In this document: positions 1 to 12,500 of the stretch, one piece after another
How positions within the stretch are numbered: the first letter of the stretch is position 1
Layout of the letters: each line of letters opens with the position of its first letter
NCBI GenBank assembly: GCA_021234155.1
Contig: JAJEKV010000057.1
Coordinates: forward strand, 8,010,856-8,074,855
From: Isoetes taiwanensis
Lineage: Eukaryota > Streptophyta > Lycopodiopsida > Isoetales > Isoetaceae
Direction of reading: 5' to 3'
DNA length: 64,000 bases
Program-made: the position numbers and the translations under genes
Notes under the pieces: generated by a model
Database searches by the model: none
What the model saw: only the letters and a program-made list of their open reading frames with translations
What the model was told of the DNA's origin: nothing

Positions 1-639
1 TACGTTCAGTTACGTATTGCTAAAATTTTGTCCCAGATATGTGAGTCGCGGGGGCGTAGGGTGGCGTGAAGAGGGATATGAGAACCACCACAGTCTTGGC
101 GGTTGATCGCATGTCGTAGCGGCGACAAAGGTAATGTCACAGGGCATCGGTGGTGCATATCTTAAGGGTGTGGGCGTGGGAATGACATCGTCATATAGAT
201 AGAGGCGGATGACACGAGTGCAAAGATGTATCTACCATCCCCATGCTTTCAGGTAAAGCCCGAGGCTCTAAGCCTTGATCAATGTAGAGGCCAAAAGTGT
301 CGGCCGAGAGGGGCAACCTGGGACCGTCTCTTGGTAAATGCTTGGCGTCCGGCATCCTGCCAAAACAACTCTCATACAACTGTATATGGCATTACGCACC
401 CGCAGGCGGTAAGGAGCCCGATTGGCCTTGATCTGGCCCACGCTTTCAGGAGGGCCAGGTATCAAAAGCCTTCGAAGTCCACAGCGACAATACAAAGTCC
501 AGTACGTGATTAGAACATCTTGTCGGTCTGCGGCGTAAAGATATGGTCAATACCGTTGAGTGGCGGGTCGAAACTACTGTGTGAGGGGCTCGCACATCAG
601 TTGCCTACGCCCGGTAGTCAGGCTAGCCTTTCGAGAATG

Positions 640-1252
640 CCGATAGCGGTTTAGCGAAATCTTGAAGTGACTTCATGATCGTCCGGTGGTGGTAGGACCG
701 GTATAGGTGTAGCACGTGAATGGGAACAACCACGCTTGTGGTCCATTGTCGGGAAACCACTCACGCAATGCTCTGATGAGCGGAGTAGTGAGGGCCAGAA
801 GCTTTCAGCGGTACGCCACAACCCGCCCGGAAGTAACTTCGACACGCATACCATCGGTCGGTTGCCTTCGATGGCTAAAAGCGTTGCGGGCCCTCCTCAA
901 CATCCTCATCCACGAGAACCAATGGGGGCCATCATTGAGGGGTGTAGGCGTCTGCAGCGTCCACGTAGTCCTTAAGTAGCTGCCAAGTCTTGTTCCCATG
1001 CGGGGTGTGATGTCCACAGCGTAATTTGAGCTGGCCAGCGAAGCACTCTGCTTGAAAGGTTCGAGGATGAGTGTCAATGAGTAGAACATCTCCCCGATGC
1101 TTGGCAAGGTACGGCCTTTGTGTCCTTCCGGATAAAGTCGCGTGTGAACTGCAAAGAATTTCGGATCGAGAGGATGTGGCAGACTGCGGCTTAGCGTTCT
1201 TTCTGATCGCATCAAACCATGATTCTGGCGGGAGATATTCTAATACGACCAC
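640..1252 (-). other. unrecognised open-frame remnant
   Basis: A minus-strand frame stays open for about 106 codons (932-1252) and a second minus frame for 136 codons (805-1215). The first contains peptides such as LLIDTHPRTFQAECFAG and QLLKDYVDAADAYTPQ. After one stop it seems to continue as WPPLVLVDEDVEEGPQ, which suggests an old coding sequence broken by stops and indels rather than chance. I do not recognise the family. The surroundings (1-1560) are GC-richer than the flanking DNA, which fits a relic of a mobile-element or host coding region. No start, splice site or terminal repeat could be fixed. Confidence 0.25.
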
Positions 1253-1560
1253 GGCCGGCGGCAGCGGTCACCGCAAAGCACTGTCCATTTGCATCCGTAA
1301 TAGAAGTCGGTGATGCAATGCTGTTGCTCTAGTGTGGAGATGCAAATTCGCGGGAGAGGCGTTCGCCAGGCATCTCGGTAGTCCTGCTGCTTTGCTCATA
1401 ATCGAGTCTCTCAGCGGGGCCGGCGAAGTGGCATAGTGGGGATTACGGCATTTCGCCAAACCAGGTCAAATAAAGTGGGAAATTGTCCGAGTCGACCTCC
1501 TCATCGGTAATACGTGCCCACGGGAAGCGGTAGATGCATATTGCGCAACTCTGACACATA

Positions 1561-2545
1561 GTCCACCACACTAGACCCTCCCCTGATTGTCAGAAAGGGA
1601 GATCGAGTGTTTAATACAACTATAGTTTCTAGAAATAGACATTAATCTCAACTACCGCCATCCTAATGCTACGATTAATGATATGAAATATCGCCAATAA
1701 AAAGATGTTCACACTAAAGCGCATCATTAACATTGTATCCACAATGTTGGCCGCGAGCATGCTAACTTGACAGCATTTGAGTAAGGCTATGCTTGGTATA
1801 CCCATAATTTCTTCACGGTGAGCGGTGTGGCAAGGATCTCATAAAGATAAAGTTAGATGCGGAGGCGAAGATGGTCTCATGGAAAGGTGATAATTGCGGC
1901 TTATGTGCAACATGTTTGCATCAAAGAGGTGGTGATTGAAAAAATGTCGCCAAAGATATTATGTCAATGTACCACATTAATCAAGGCCTCGATATAATCA
2001 TGTACAACCTATCAAAGTTGTTGTGGTACTTTCAATCCATGCGAGGAAAGAATGTATCATGTAGTACATCATCATTGCATGTTTATTTGTTGAATGTGAA
2101 TTGCCGAGGAAGTTAGAATGATCTCAATATGCAACTTCTTTTTTGAGGAGAATATTGAGCATAATGACATGAAACAAGCATTCATCTATGTCAGAAGAAG
2201 CGAGAGAAGACGCTGAGCTCAACATGAGGAGCAACCATTCATCTATAACAAGCTTGAAGAAGACGACTGGCGGAAGTGAAGAGCAACAAGCACAAAACCG
2301 GGGAGAGGAGCGACCAACATATATACAAGACTAGCGGCCGGGGCTCAATCCGACTTAGTTGGGGTATCCGAAACGCATCATAGAAGGCGGCGGTGACAGC
2401 ATCTGCGGCAGAAAAGCTATGATGTAGCGCAAATAGGCCGAAACGAGCAGAACCCTAACATTTGCGACCAAGCGCTACGGGCTCAACATGCGGCAGCGAG
2501 CACCATTAGTATATTCACTTCGGGGTTAACACCGATCAAACGCCC
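1561..2545. other. AT-rich stretch with no recognised feature
   Basis: No long open frame, terminal repeat, tRNA or tandem repeat was seen. It ends where sequence matching the tRNA-array unit begins. Confidence 0.4.
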
Positions 2546-2676
2546 GGAGGTTATCCTTGGCGGTGAGAGCTTTAGTTGTAGCAAAACTTTCTGATTTAAA
2601 TCGATCTGCTATAGACATAATTCTATTTAGACATAAATCTATAGAGGTTATGCCTTGCTCGATCAAACCTCAATCA
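2546..2676. repeat. left edge fragment of the tRNA-Arg tandem array
   Basis: This matches the part of the ~0.95-kb unit found complete near 53.4-53.6 kb and 61.3-61.5 kb (ttagttgtagcaaaactt, attctatttagacataaatc, tatgccttgctcgatc). It breaks at CCTCAATCA, exactly where the LTR element starts. The same unit resumes at 22896 with AATCATACTT, so the two pieces were one unit before the insertion. Confidence 0.8.
2672..2676. repeat. left target-site duplication AATCA
   Basis: AATCA directly precedes the TGTTAG start of the 5' LTR and is repeated at 22896-22900 after the CA end of the 3' LTR. Intact units elsewhere (for example near 61430) read CTCAATCATACTT with a single AATCA, which is the expected empty site. 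Confidence 0.85.
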
Positions 2677-3171
2677 TGTTAGTCTGTGCCTCACGATGCG
2701 GGACTATTCCTCTATCTGACAGACCAGAGTCAAGCTCCAAGGATCCTCTGATCAACTGGGTGAATCCAGAATACCTGAAGAACCAAAGCGGACCGGCGGT
2801 CAAAGCGCGTGATTCGACACTTCAAGAGCTAGCCAACATTTCTGCAATGGGGCCTCCTTCATTCCGTAGGAATGCGTTAAGTGTCTATATTGGGCTGAGC
2901 CATTGTACTATATATGAAAGGTAGAGTTGTACATAAGTTTTTAGATGAGTTTGGAGTCTTGTCTCCTTGATTTTCTCTCTCTATTGCGAGAGCTCATGTA
3001 TTTTCATCATTGATATCAAGGCTTATCGTAACTCTCGTTAGTTACATTTTCTTCTTTTCTTCTCTTTTACGACCAAATCCCACGGCGTGACATGATCCCC
3101 GGACTCTCTGGTAGATCCACGGGTCCCTCGAGGAGAACATCTTCGAAGGGATTCCGGGCGGACCCCAAACA
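2677..3171 (+). repeat. 5' LTR
   Basis: It begins TGTTAGTCTGTG and ends CCCAAACA. It aligns along its length with 22335-22895 through shared blocks such as CTGACAGACC, AGTCAAGCTC, TTAGATGAGTTTG, GAGAGCTCATGTATTTTCAT, ATTGATATCAAGG and GGCGTGACAT. It is about 66 bp shorter than the 3' LTR because of indels in the first half. Confidence 0.8.
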
Positions 3172-6100
3172 ACATCGCTGCGAGATGCGATTTTATCCTA
3201 CTTTCTTAAATAAGCCAAAGCGTACGTAGTAATTTCAACGCCCGGAAGAACTCCTTTCTGAACTGACCTCTCGCTTGGAAGCATCGGCGTCGAAGCTGTT
3301 GAGACATGTATGGATACGCGCGGCATAGGGGAGGCCATCTTTGGTCTAGGAAGCAATTGCGACACACCCCTGATGTCGATCTCGTCAGTTCCGCTAGCGT
3401 GCAAACATTGCTCACAACCTCAGTCTCCTCATCACTACTCGGGGAGCCTTATCGGGCTCAACCTTCTCAACCATACTTTCACACCCACGAACCTGCCTAC
3501 ATCCATCATTCTTGAATATGCGCCTCTTCGCCCATAACCATCATGTCTCCGGGTGATACGGCTATCCACATGTCTCGCTGCGCCTACCCGGGAATATCCT
3601 TTCCTCGTTTCCCACTGCTCTTCATTTACAACCTTCACGGATCTCGAAACCAATGCTCAATGCCCGGTTTCTCAACGCTGATCACCCCTTCGCCGAGAGG
3701 GTCCGTCGAACACAATGCCACATCCACCTCAGCCTCAATATCCACTCCTATCGTTCTGTCCAGCCCGGCACTTTCATCTACCTTCGGTTCGGCCCGACTT
3801 ATCCACCTTTGGCAACACGAGAAGACGAAGCCAGATTGGAACTAAAGTGCTCGGGGCCCACATGGAAGAATTTGAGCTCTGCGTCGTCCTAAATGGTCTG
3901 GCACTTAGCCTCAAAGCTGAAATTCCACATCTTTTCCACCACAACTGGCATTGGCTCTCCTCATCAATGGCTAAATTGTCAACAAAGCCATTGGAAACAA
4001 GGCCCAGTCGAGAAATCGCATTTGCTTTTGTCTCGATGCGGGACCGCAGGATGATGATCAACTTCATCTCAAGCAGCTCAATGAACCCGGCCAAAGGTAC
4101 AGTGCTGGGAGTTTTTTCGCGGGGATCGGCCTTCACGATGCCTTCGTAAGCTCAAGGAGTACCCTACCATGACGGATTGCAGTGGTTTCTCCAAGGACTT
4201 CACTCCGGCTATTACCGACTCATGAATACTGCGTCAAAACTTTGGAGCGAGGCTATCGTGTAATCAATCACTCTGTCCAATGTTTCCTCGGCGTGGCTCT
4301 TCAAGAGCTCCACGTTCATTCCACTGTCGTTGGTTCCACAAGCGGTATCCGACCTCAACAGCTAATCCACTGCAGTAGCGATCCAAATCAGTGCCATATT
4401 TACCGTACCGAATTGCATTTATTATTGGGTACAACTCCACCAATGGCCCGCCTCATTGCAGCGTGCAGCATGTGCAATCATGCCGGAAGGTACTCGCACT
4501 CGTACGGATTCATAGCAAAGTAATGGTTTATCAAGTGCAAACCGCACCTGCGGTAGTAGCACTGCTCGGTACCTCTTCGAGGTCGCGATACATAACTCTA
4601 TCGACAGGACCAACCAGGATATTGGCGTCTGTACAGTCCTTCACAAAACCGGTGTTATCGCATCCAGAATGGGGTCATACCACCCACGGCATGTCCTCAA
4701 CTTCCACAAGTTCGAATGCGGCTTCACGGCACAAATCGGACCATCGGTCAGCCTCGGCTTACCAACTCTGGCTCGCTAATATGGCAAACAAGGCCAGCGA
4801 CCCGGTTCTTAAAGCCACCAAGGCCTCGACAATCACGCTATCAACCGACTCCGACAAATCAACCTCGGTGGATCAACAAACTAAAGAGGAAATTTTTGAG
4901 CGCAATCCTCCGGTACAGTAGATCAAATTAGGTTGAATCTAGTTTCCACGCCAGGATAAGGCATCCGTCCCTTGACTATTGATTGAAGGATGCGCATGGC
5001 ACTGCCTTTCGCGGTTGTACCATTCCTCATGAGGGCGAAAAAAGGTTCACTTTGCGACTTGGAAAAGCTCATGCCGATATCGTACTTAAAGAGTTAGCCA
5101 AAGCATTTTGAATCTCATGCAAAGCTGCTGAAGGCAGCACATTGGCAAATGTTCATGCCACCACTAGAGCTCAACAAAGAATGAGATGCCCCTCAACATC
5201 TCAACCTCCACGCTCTGGACATATCAATGTGCAGGCGAGTTGACTTACTCAAAAGTTCTTTGCTTCCTTACGCACCCTTTTGATGGAACCAGCCGGATCC
5301 TTTTCTCATGTCCCTCGGCGAACTCCAAGAGGGCACCGTAAGATCGAAATTCCTTTAAGCAGCAACCATTTTTAAAACTTCATCACACGCTCCTCGAGGA
5401 CCGATTACCACTCAACTGTTTTAGTTGGAAACATGGCTACCTCTACACCGGTCCATGCCGCGGTGGGAAATCGTGTAAAGTCAACCATGTTCAAATCGAT
5501 TAGGTAAAACATGATCAATCTCATCCGCGGATAAACTCCGCCAGCAAATGGGCATCCGCACAACTCTTTGGTGCCCCATATGACATCAAATTGGCTAATG
5601 GCCATATCGAGACCTCAAAGTCACTTTTATTCTTCATCAACATTGGTGATCTCCGGGTTTTCCCGTAGATTTGAAGCGTTTGGAAGATCCGGTGACTATG
5701 AAATCTTTGGTAAAGCGGACCTTTTCTCGCCGGGCAAAGGTATCCATTCTTGGGCCGCGGACGATTGGTCATCAGCGATGGTCATCTCGAGTACCACTAT
5801 GGACTTGCAAGCGAAGGATCATTTACGTGACAATCGCGGAGCCTTCTCTCGGAACCTGATTAGAAGCTCGGAGATATTTATCAAGTTGAGGCTCCTGCGA
5901 GGATGCCTCTGTCATCCTACCAGAGATATCTTTGATCGCCAGGGAGAAATGACTCTTGATGTCGGGGACGGTATTGGTACGCCTTGCTTGACCCTACGGC
6001 TCCTTTTGTCGAATCAACAGCGTTGATCCCTTTTGGATCTTTGAACCTCCACGCCCTCCACGGTGATGTATTTTGTCATGAAGCAATCACTGCTAGATGA

Positions 6101-6590
6101 TAGCGAGCAACCTCTCTTTTTTTACCCGCATAGCGTGCCATCCGGTTATGCTCAACCTCCACCGCGCATTGTCGGAATCGCAGTAATAATATACCCCATA
6201 TTGGACTCGAGTTGAGATTGTGAATACGTTGGCGGCAATCAACTTGTCATTGTTTGCCAAATCTTCCGGCTCCTTATGCGTAACCCGGGGCCGTCCACGG
6301 TGAAAATTCAAACACATTTTTCGCTTTGGGTTACAAAGATCTTGGCGGGGCATCAACAAAGCGGGGAACTCACCGTTTCACCAAATCGTGCGACTGATGT
6401 AGCGGCCCGATGGGGCTCAACCTAATTACATTGATGGCGTCAAGTGATTATTAAAACTCCCACTAAGCTGCCGGGTTTGATCTATGAGGGTCAAACGATA
6501 CGAGATGGGTGAGCCCCATCGTCATTGCCCATAAACAATGGTAAGATCGCGTCGTGGCGGACTATCGAACTCCAATCCCGGGGCCGCGGG
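3172..6590 (+). pseudogene. gag-protease region of the LTR element (broken)
   Basis: Several plus-strand frames of 100-176 codons overlap here (for example 3715-4149 and 4391-4921), none continuous. Position between the LTR and the RT implies gag and protease. Around 5520-5620 shifted frames give ASAQLFGAPYDIKLANGH. This resembles the segment following the active-site loop of retropepsins in plant gypsy elements, but I could not locate the DTG/DSG triad. The 4700-4920 stretch (SDHRSASAYQLWLANMANK) may be the end of gag. No CCHC knuckle was seen. Assignment rests mainly on position. Confidence 0.45.
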
Positions 6591-7020
6591 TGATCATTTT
6601 CCACTTCCCTTCAGACCAAGTTAAGTGAAACAGCCATGAGATGTACTCCTTTATGGATGGTTTTACGGCTGTCGGATCTCCATCAAAGATACGATCAGCT
6701 CAAGACCACTTTCACCACCGGGTAAGTCTTTTGCCACAAGGAATTGGTTCCTTTTTATATCAGCTCTTTCCTTCCCGTTTCAGCATCATGCTCTCGGTTT
6801 TTCATGATTTCATGAAGGGAAAATCCTTCTTACAAATTTTTCAAGATGACTTCTACGCCTCTGGTTCATAGGTGACCATTTGGATAAAGTGGAACTTCGT
6901 CTTCTGAGAAATGTGATGAGTCAGGCATTAGTCTCAATCGAGAAATGCACTGCGTCATACGGCGGTGTTTCATTAGGCAATATTTATTGACAAAGCGAGG
7001 AATCACCAGCGATCCACCTT
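6591..7020 (+). pseudogene. reverse transcriptase domain relic (Ty3/gypsy)
   Basis: The frame at 6641-6871 reads YSFMDGF..., matching the conserved Y-S-F/x-D-G-F-S motif of plant gypsy RTs. Further on is VFHDFMKGKSFLQIFQDDF, corresponding to the helix and the catalytic [VI]x[FIV]DD block; here the pair appears as QDDF. The region between them is frame-shifted. After 6871 the reading continues in another frame into the DHLDKVE-like connection. RT would copy the element RNA into DNA in a cytoplasmic particle; this copy cannot make a full enzyme. Confidence 0.7.
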
Positions 7021-7159
7021 AAAATCGGTTATTATTGCTCAAGGCTCAAGCACGACCAATATCAAAGGATAAAACTTCCTTCACGAGGAAAGTCGGTGTA
7101 CTCCACCTTCATACGGGTGGCAGCCATGCGGATCCATTCATAAACTCCGCGTTGTGAAT

Positions 7160-7560
7160 CCACGGGCTTGGAATTCGGTGAGCGCTTTCAACGTGAAGCT
7201 TTTGCTTTTCGGTGCCGGTTCTTGTTTACCGATGGGACAAGCCCTTTCATGTTCATGTCGATGTCGGCGTTTGCAATTGGAGCCGTTCTTTCTCAGAATA
7301 TGATCTCGCCTGTGACAAACCAATCGCTCATGGCCGAAACTCTCGAAATTCTGAAACGCAACTATTCTGCCCGCGGGCGTGAAGCTTTTAGGTCTCATTT
7401 TACGTGTCCAAGCTTAAAGTCGGTACGCTGGGCAGTCAAATCAAGTTCTTTGTGGACCACCAAAGCCTCCTCTATTTGATCAACAAGTCCATACGGGCGC
7501 GCGCCATTCGTTGGGTCCTTCTTCTCAAATTTGCTCGCTTTTGAAATGCGTTCATAAAGT
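7160..7560 (+). pseudogene. RNase H domain relic (Ty3/gypsy)
   Basis: The frame at 7168-7479 contains SAFAIGAVLSQN and, a little later, ERNYSAR-type and REAF blocks. These match the DASxxAIGAVLxQ ... ERNYxxxExEAL pattern of gypsy RNase H. In a neighbouring frame, 7440-7500 gives FFVDHQSLLYLINKS, the family's VDHQxLxYL signature. The first acidic residue of the usual DAS triad is replaced in the frame I read. It follows RT directly, as expected. Confidence 0.7.
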
Positions 7561-7999
7561 AGGGCAAATCTCATGTTATTCCGGATTATCTTTCCGCATC
7601 CACGGATGATCATAATAGGGGTCTCGAGGCGCCTACGATGCTCAACTCTTTAGTCAGCAGCACCCACATTGGTTCCATGATTTTTCAACGATTACCTCCT
7701 CATGGAGTGCTCTTCCGCGAGCCGAGGCTCTCTCACCTTGGCGACAATCCAGCTGCATGCATCAATTTCTCCAGGAGGTCAGGTGACTACACCATGGTTC
7801 TGGGACATCTCTAAAATTAAGGACACCATCCTTGACCCATGTTCTACCTCATGAAGTTCAGATATTGTTCGAGGCTCATCAAGGGCTCGGTGGTGGTCAT
7901 TTTCATGGTGACACCACGTACGCCAAAATCCTTCATGGGTATTATTATTTACAGCTCTTCAAAGATATGCGTAGCCCAGCATACGTGTGGCGGCTTGCC

Positions 8000-8940
8000 G
8001 GTAGTGGGGCGTACTGACCCGGTAATCTTCCCTTGGCCGGTCATGTGCATACTTCCAGCCGATGGAAATGGGGAATGGACTGTGGGACCTATAGATCCTC
8101 TGCGAGGCACTTTCGTGCGATACATTCAGTTCTCGACTCATACCAAATGGGCAGAAGCTTGTGCCCTTCCGGTTCTTTACTCTTTACGCAAGCATTTCGA
8201 GTCCTCTATCAACAAATTATCGCGATTGAACGCGGAGCTAGTGGGTGGCAGAGTGGTGTTCATTTCATCAATCATACTATCGAGAATTTGTGGATTATCT
8301 CGATACATCATCACAGAGAGAGCACCTTACTATCCTCAAGGCAATGGGTTGTGAAAGCACCAACAAAACTCACGGTCACCATTCTCAAGAAAATTTGGCT
8401 TCATGTGCAGTTAGGGAATAAAACTTCCCTCTTGTTCTTTGGGCCACCAATGCTTGTTTCAAGGATAAACTCTGAGTCCACACTCCTTTTAAATTGGTTT
8501 ATGAGTGAGGGAAGCTCTCATTACCATTTGAATACATCAACTAACGCCGTTTTCCAGCTCTTTGCTCATAATCCACCGAAATTTTATATCAAAGAAGCGG
8601 GTCTATCAATTAGAGCAGTTGGATGAACGAGAGGATCTTATATTAGGTATTTCTTCATGTGGACAACGATTGCGAAAATCTTTACATGACAAGCGTTTGA
8701 AGACAAAACATTCAAAGAAGAGATTTGGTTCTTCTTTATGATTCGAATTAAAATTTTGGAGTAAACTCAAGTTTTAAGATTTGGCTTGGCCCTTATCAAA
8801 ATTGTTCAAGTGGTTGAATGGCGTTTTCCAACTATTTGAGTTAAGATGGCGCCATTACCTACATTGGTTAATGGTTTAGATCTGAAAGCATTTCATCACC
8901 GCGAGAAAGTGAACATCAACGCACGAGCGGAGTTCAAAAA
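8000..8940 (+). pseudogene. integrase domain relic (Ty3/gypsy) with C-terminal part
   Basis: The frame at 7839-8354 contains WTVGPIDPLRG and TKWAEACALPV, matching the start of the integrase catalytic core (W-x-x-D-x-x-G-P ... KW-x-E-A). The expected first catalytic Asp reads as V, either a change or a frameshift. ERAPYYPQGNG (8310-8352) corresponds to the third motif, S/TPYHPQxNGx(V)E. Shifted frames at 8650-8935 give FGPY-like and LPTLVNGLDLKAFHH peptides, typical of the C-terminal tail of plant gypsy polyproteins (GP...V-N-G-x-x-L-K). At least four frameshifts are needed to join these pieces. Integration of the cDNA is the family function; this copy is dead. Confidence 0.7.
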
Positions 8941-9599
8941 CTTTACACCACAGTGACTAGAAGGTAGATTATATTATAGTGGAGACTAGTAATGGTGCCC
9001 GGCGTTGTTGAGCATAAGTTAGAAACACAGTATTGAAGGATAACCTATTGACTCAAACTCTTTGTCATAAATGTAACATAATGAAGCATAATAGATGTGA
9101 CATTTTTATTATTATGGAAAAATTCTTCTTTTTCATAGTAATGGTGTCAGGTGTAATAGAAACTAAAGAGATGCGTAGAAATTAAAAGCCCTATTTCATC
9201 TAGAGTAGAATCTCTTTGTAGACTACATTAGGTGTGAACCTCTATTGTTTTAGCGGCATTCCTTGTCTTGATTATCTTGAATATATACCTTCCTCCGTGT
9301 TGTGTGGTGCACCTTGAGAATAGACATAGAAGTATGTCTTGGCGTTGGTAGGTAGATACCAACGGAGGTCATGGGTAGCCTTGCGACTTGATGATTAATC
9401 ATCGAGAATCACCGAGTCGTCACGAGACTGTCTTAAGCCCGGAAGGGGAGGAGGTCAACGTCGATAATAGAGGTTATCCTTGGTATGGACGAGTGTTCGC
9501 TTTGTAGGTGCTGTGATTATCCTCTGCATCTATGATTCTTAGATTAGCAGCTTTGATATTGTGAAGGCCGGGTGCCATTAGAACCCGACGCCGGGTTCG

Positions 9600-12500
9600 T
9601 ATTCACGAAATGGGATGATGATAGCTCAGGTAACGATGTCGCGGCTTATGTGGTGGCATGCGGAAGGGTTAGGTGGTTGATGAACTTCGATTGAAGTCCC
9701 TTGTAGCATCTTAATACCCTTATTGATGAGTGTCTAAACAAATATATATATGGAGTTGTCCATTCAACCTTAAAGAGGACCTTATCGTTGATCTTGATGT
9801 CTTCATTTCTTTGGTGCGGGATGGCTTTGTCATACAACATCGCACATTTATATAGTTATTTCCTTGCGAAGATCTTGTAATCAATCGTCTTCCACCACAT
9901 TCGCCGGGTATCTCAACCAAGTCAGCGGTCAGTGGCTCGATATGCATCGGATTCAGATTAAGAGGCGTAGCGATAATTTGAAGATTTGTTGATCTTTTCC
10001 CACCCATATTTTTGTGTCAGCTTGTGGGTCACGGGGGTTAGTCCCGCAGTGGGTTAAACGACACACTTGAGATGACCGCGCCCATATTTGCGGGCAAGCT
10101 GTAGAAATTAAGCAGAGTGAGCGTATCATTCCTCAAGCGGCTGTCATCACGGATCTACGGCGTAAAAGCACAGCCGGCGGTGAGTGCATCGTGTACGTCG
10201 ATCATTTCCCATTTCCGTCCCATACCATGATGCTTGCCTTTCTAAGTACCTCTGCTTGTTGGCTTGATGCGGAGGTTACTACACCTCTTATTAATGCAGG
10301 TTAGTGGTAACTTGAGCGTCCTTTGAATGGGCATTTTATTGCTCCCTTCAAGGTGATACTGTCCAAACCGATACAACACCAACACACCATATCCTCTTAA
10401 TTATCTTGTCCGGTGTTGAAGTCTTGCAGGTGATGCCTCACAGAGTCCACACATTGATACATGGGAGAGCGTATTTGAGTGGTACCTCAAAGGATAATGT
10501 GGCTATATTAGCGCGCTCCTTTGGTGAGCTTGCGTAGTTTTCTGTCCCTCTTTCAATTCCTTTTGCATCCAGGAAGTTACATTCATTTGGGAAGTTACCT
10601 AGAATGTCATTTGTAGTTACGGTGATCAAAGCTCTTCGACATGTCGCGGTAGAAATCATCTGTGGAATTAGGTCAATGTCTTTTAGTGCATTTGTTGTAG
10701 CTTGCTCTTATGGCATCTGACCGATGATATTACATCGGGCTATCCTTGAAGAGCTCCCATAGCGCATTGGATGCTTGTGGGTCTTGTACATGCAAATGAA
10801 TCACGAGATGTTTGGTAGGCTGCTTTAGCATCCCGAAAGTTGCTTCGCATCTTGAGTGTCTTCTCCGCCGGCATGGAATATTTCCGATGTAGCCGAGAGC
10901 TCTTTGCTTCTTTGTAAGTTGAACATAGTTTTTCAGCCCAGTGCGCATGTCTTGGCTGAAATTACAGCACCCTTGATATATAGCGAAAGCCAGAAGGTAA
11001 TAGCGGTCACCATCCTTAGGGGCTCACCGGTACATCCGTGTGATGAATGAACTTTCCCTTCCTCTTTTTCGGGGCGTCTGGTAGTATTAGTAGTCTTTGG
11101 GGGATTTTACGGGTAAGTGTATTCCGCGATGCGGTAGTGCGTTCTTGTTGAGCTCAAACCATGCGGTCGGCGTTGTTTTGCTTTACATCTGGCCTTTCGA
11201 TGGCTTGTCTTTTTCTTGGCCTTCTTGATAATGCAGCAGTTGTTTGGCGGATGAGCGAGGTGGTCTACGGCGTATGCGTGGTAGGAATTGCCATGCATCA
11301 CATTGCCTATAACCTCCATGGCCAGTTGCGGAGACATATTATCTCATTATCAAGGTATTTGCTCCACCGTCCCAATTGAATGTGGATGTTGATTCCCTGT
11401 CGGTTCTCTGGTGACCTTGATGGATGCTTTCGATCATACCCTTTGTGGATATACTTGTAGACTTTATGCTCCCAATGACTGAAACTTGCTCTCACGTTAT
11501 TATATTGCCGTATTTTCAGCGATGACCATCGATTATGGGGGAACTATCCATCGTTGTCAATGAAGTGTTGCCCCTCATGGAAATTAGCACGTATCCGAGT
11601 CTTACGTACTCACGGGTAGCCATTTGCACTTACTTTGGTATTGTCATTAAATGTCTTTGGATATCCTTTTGTGCATTTCCTTTGTTAAGAACGCCTTCCT
11701 TGGCTTGCATGCGAGGAATGCGTTTGGGTTGGGGCCCTTGCGAATCGTGGACCATATGCTTGATGACGATCTCTGCCAGCGAGGGTTGGGTTTTCACGGG
11801 CACGGTACCTCGTACTCATTGATCTTTGTCAATGGGCGTCGCTATCCGGATCTTGTCTTGTTGCTCGAGAATCATGAGGGAAGGTGTGATCGCGGCAAGC
11901 CTGCGTTTTGGAACTCTATAGTGTAAATTGATAGCCTTCACCTTGCCCAGATATCATTTTGAAGATCATGTGAAAGGAGGAGCTTCTTTGGGCTTTATTA
12001 TTGGAATCGCGTACAACCAAATCACGGCTATCAATGCGGTGTTGTCGGGGCGGGTTGTGTCTATCTCTATCAATTTGGGTTGGATGTAAAATGTTGTTAC
12101 AAAGAGATTGACTTTGCCAAATCTTGGATCAAGGCCATTGAATCACGATGGTTTTGTTCCATTGCCCTCGGGCTGCCGATTATTAATGAGGAGGCGAGGG
12201 ATGACCGACTTCTTGGGATCTTAAGCCTCTTTGCTCTGCCTGCGTGGTCTATGTAGTCAATAAGGCCTTGGTACCTTCGACGCAACTTCTTTGGTTTTGC
12301 CCGATCGGTTTAGTTCATTTGCCTCCACTCTCGGTAGACATCAGCAGTGAATTGTTGTGGTAAAACGCTACTGCAAAGCGATGGGTTGCAATCTAATCTC
12401 GATTGCCCGACCCGGTGGTGTAGAATTAGAGCATGCTCACATTTTCATGTTTCCTTGGCGTTGATGTGGAAGATGTTTTACGCTTTCTTGATTCCTATCC

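Noticed and set aside
226-513. 95-codon plus-strand frame near the window start
   Set aside because: It overlaps equally long frames on the minus strand and shows no motif; I could not decide for any of them.
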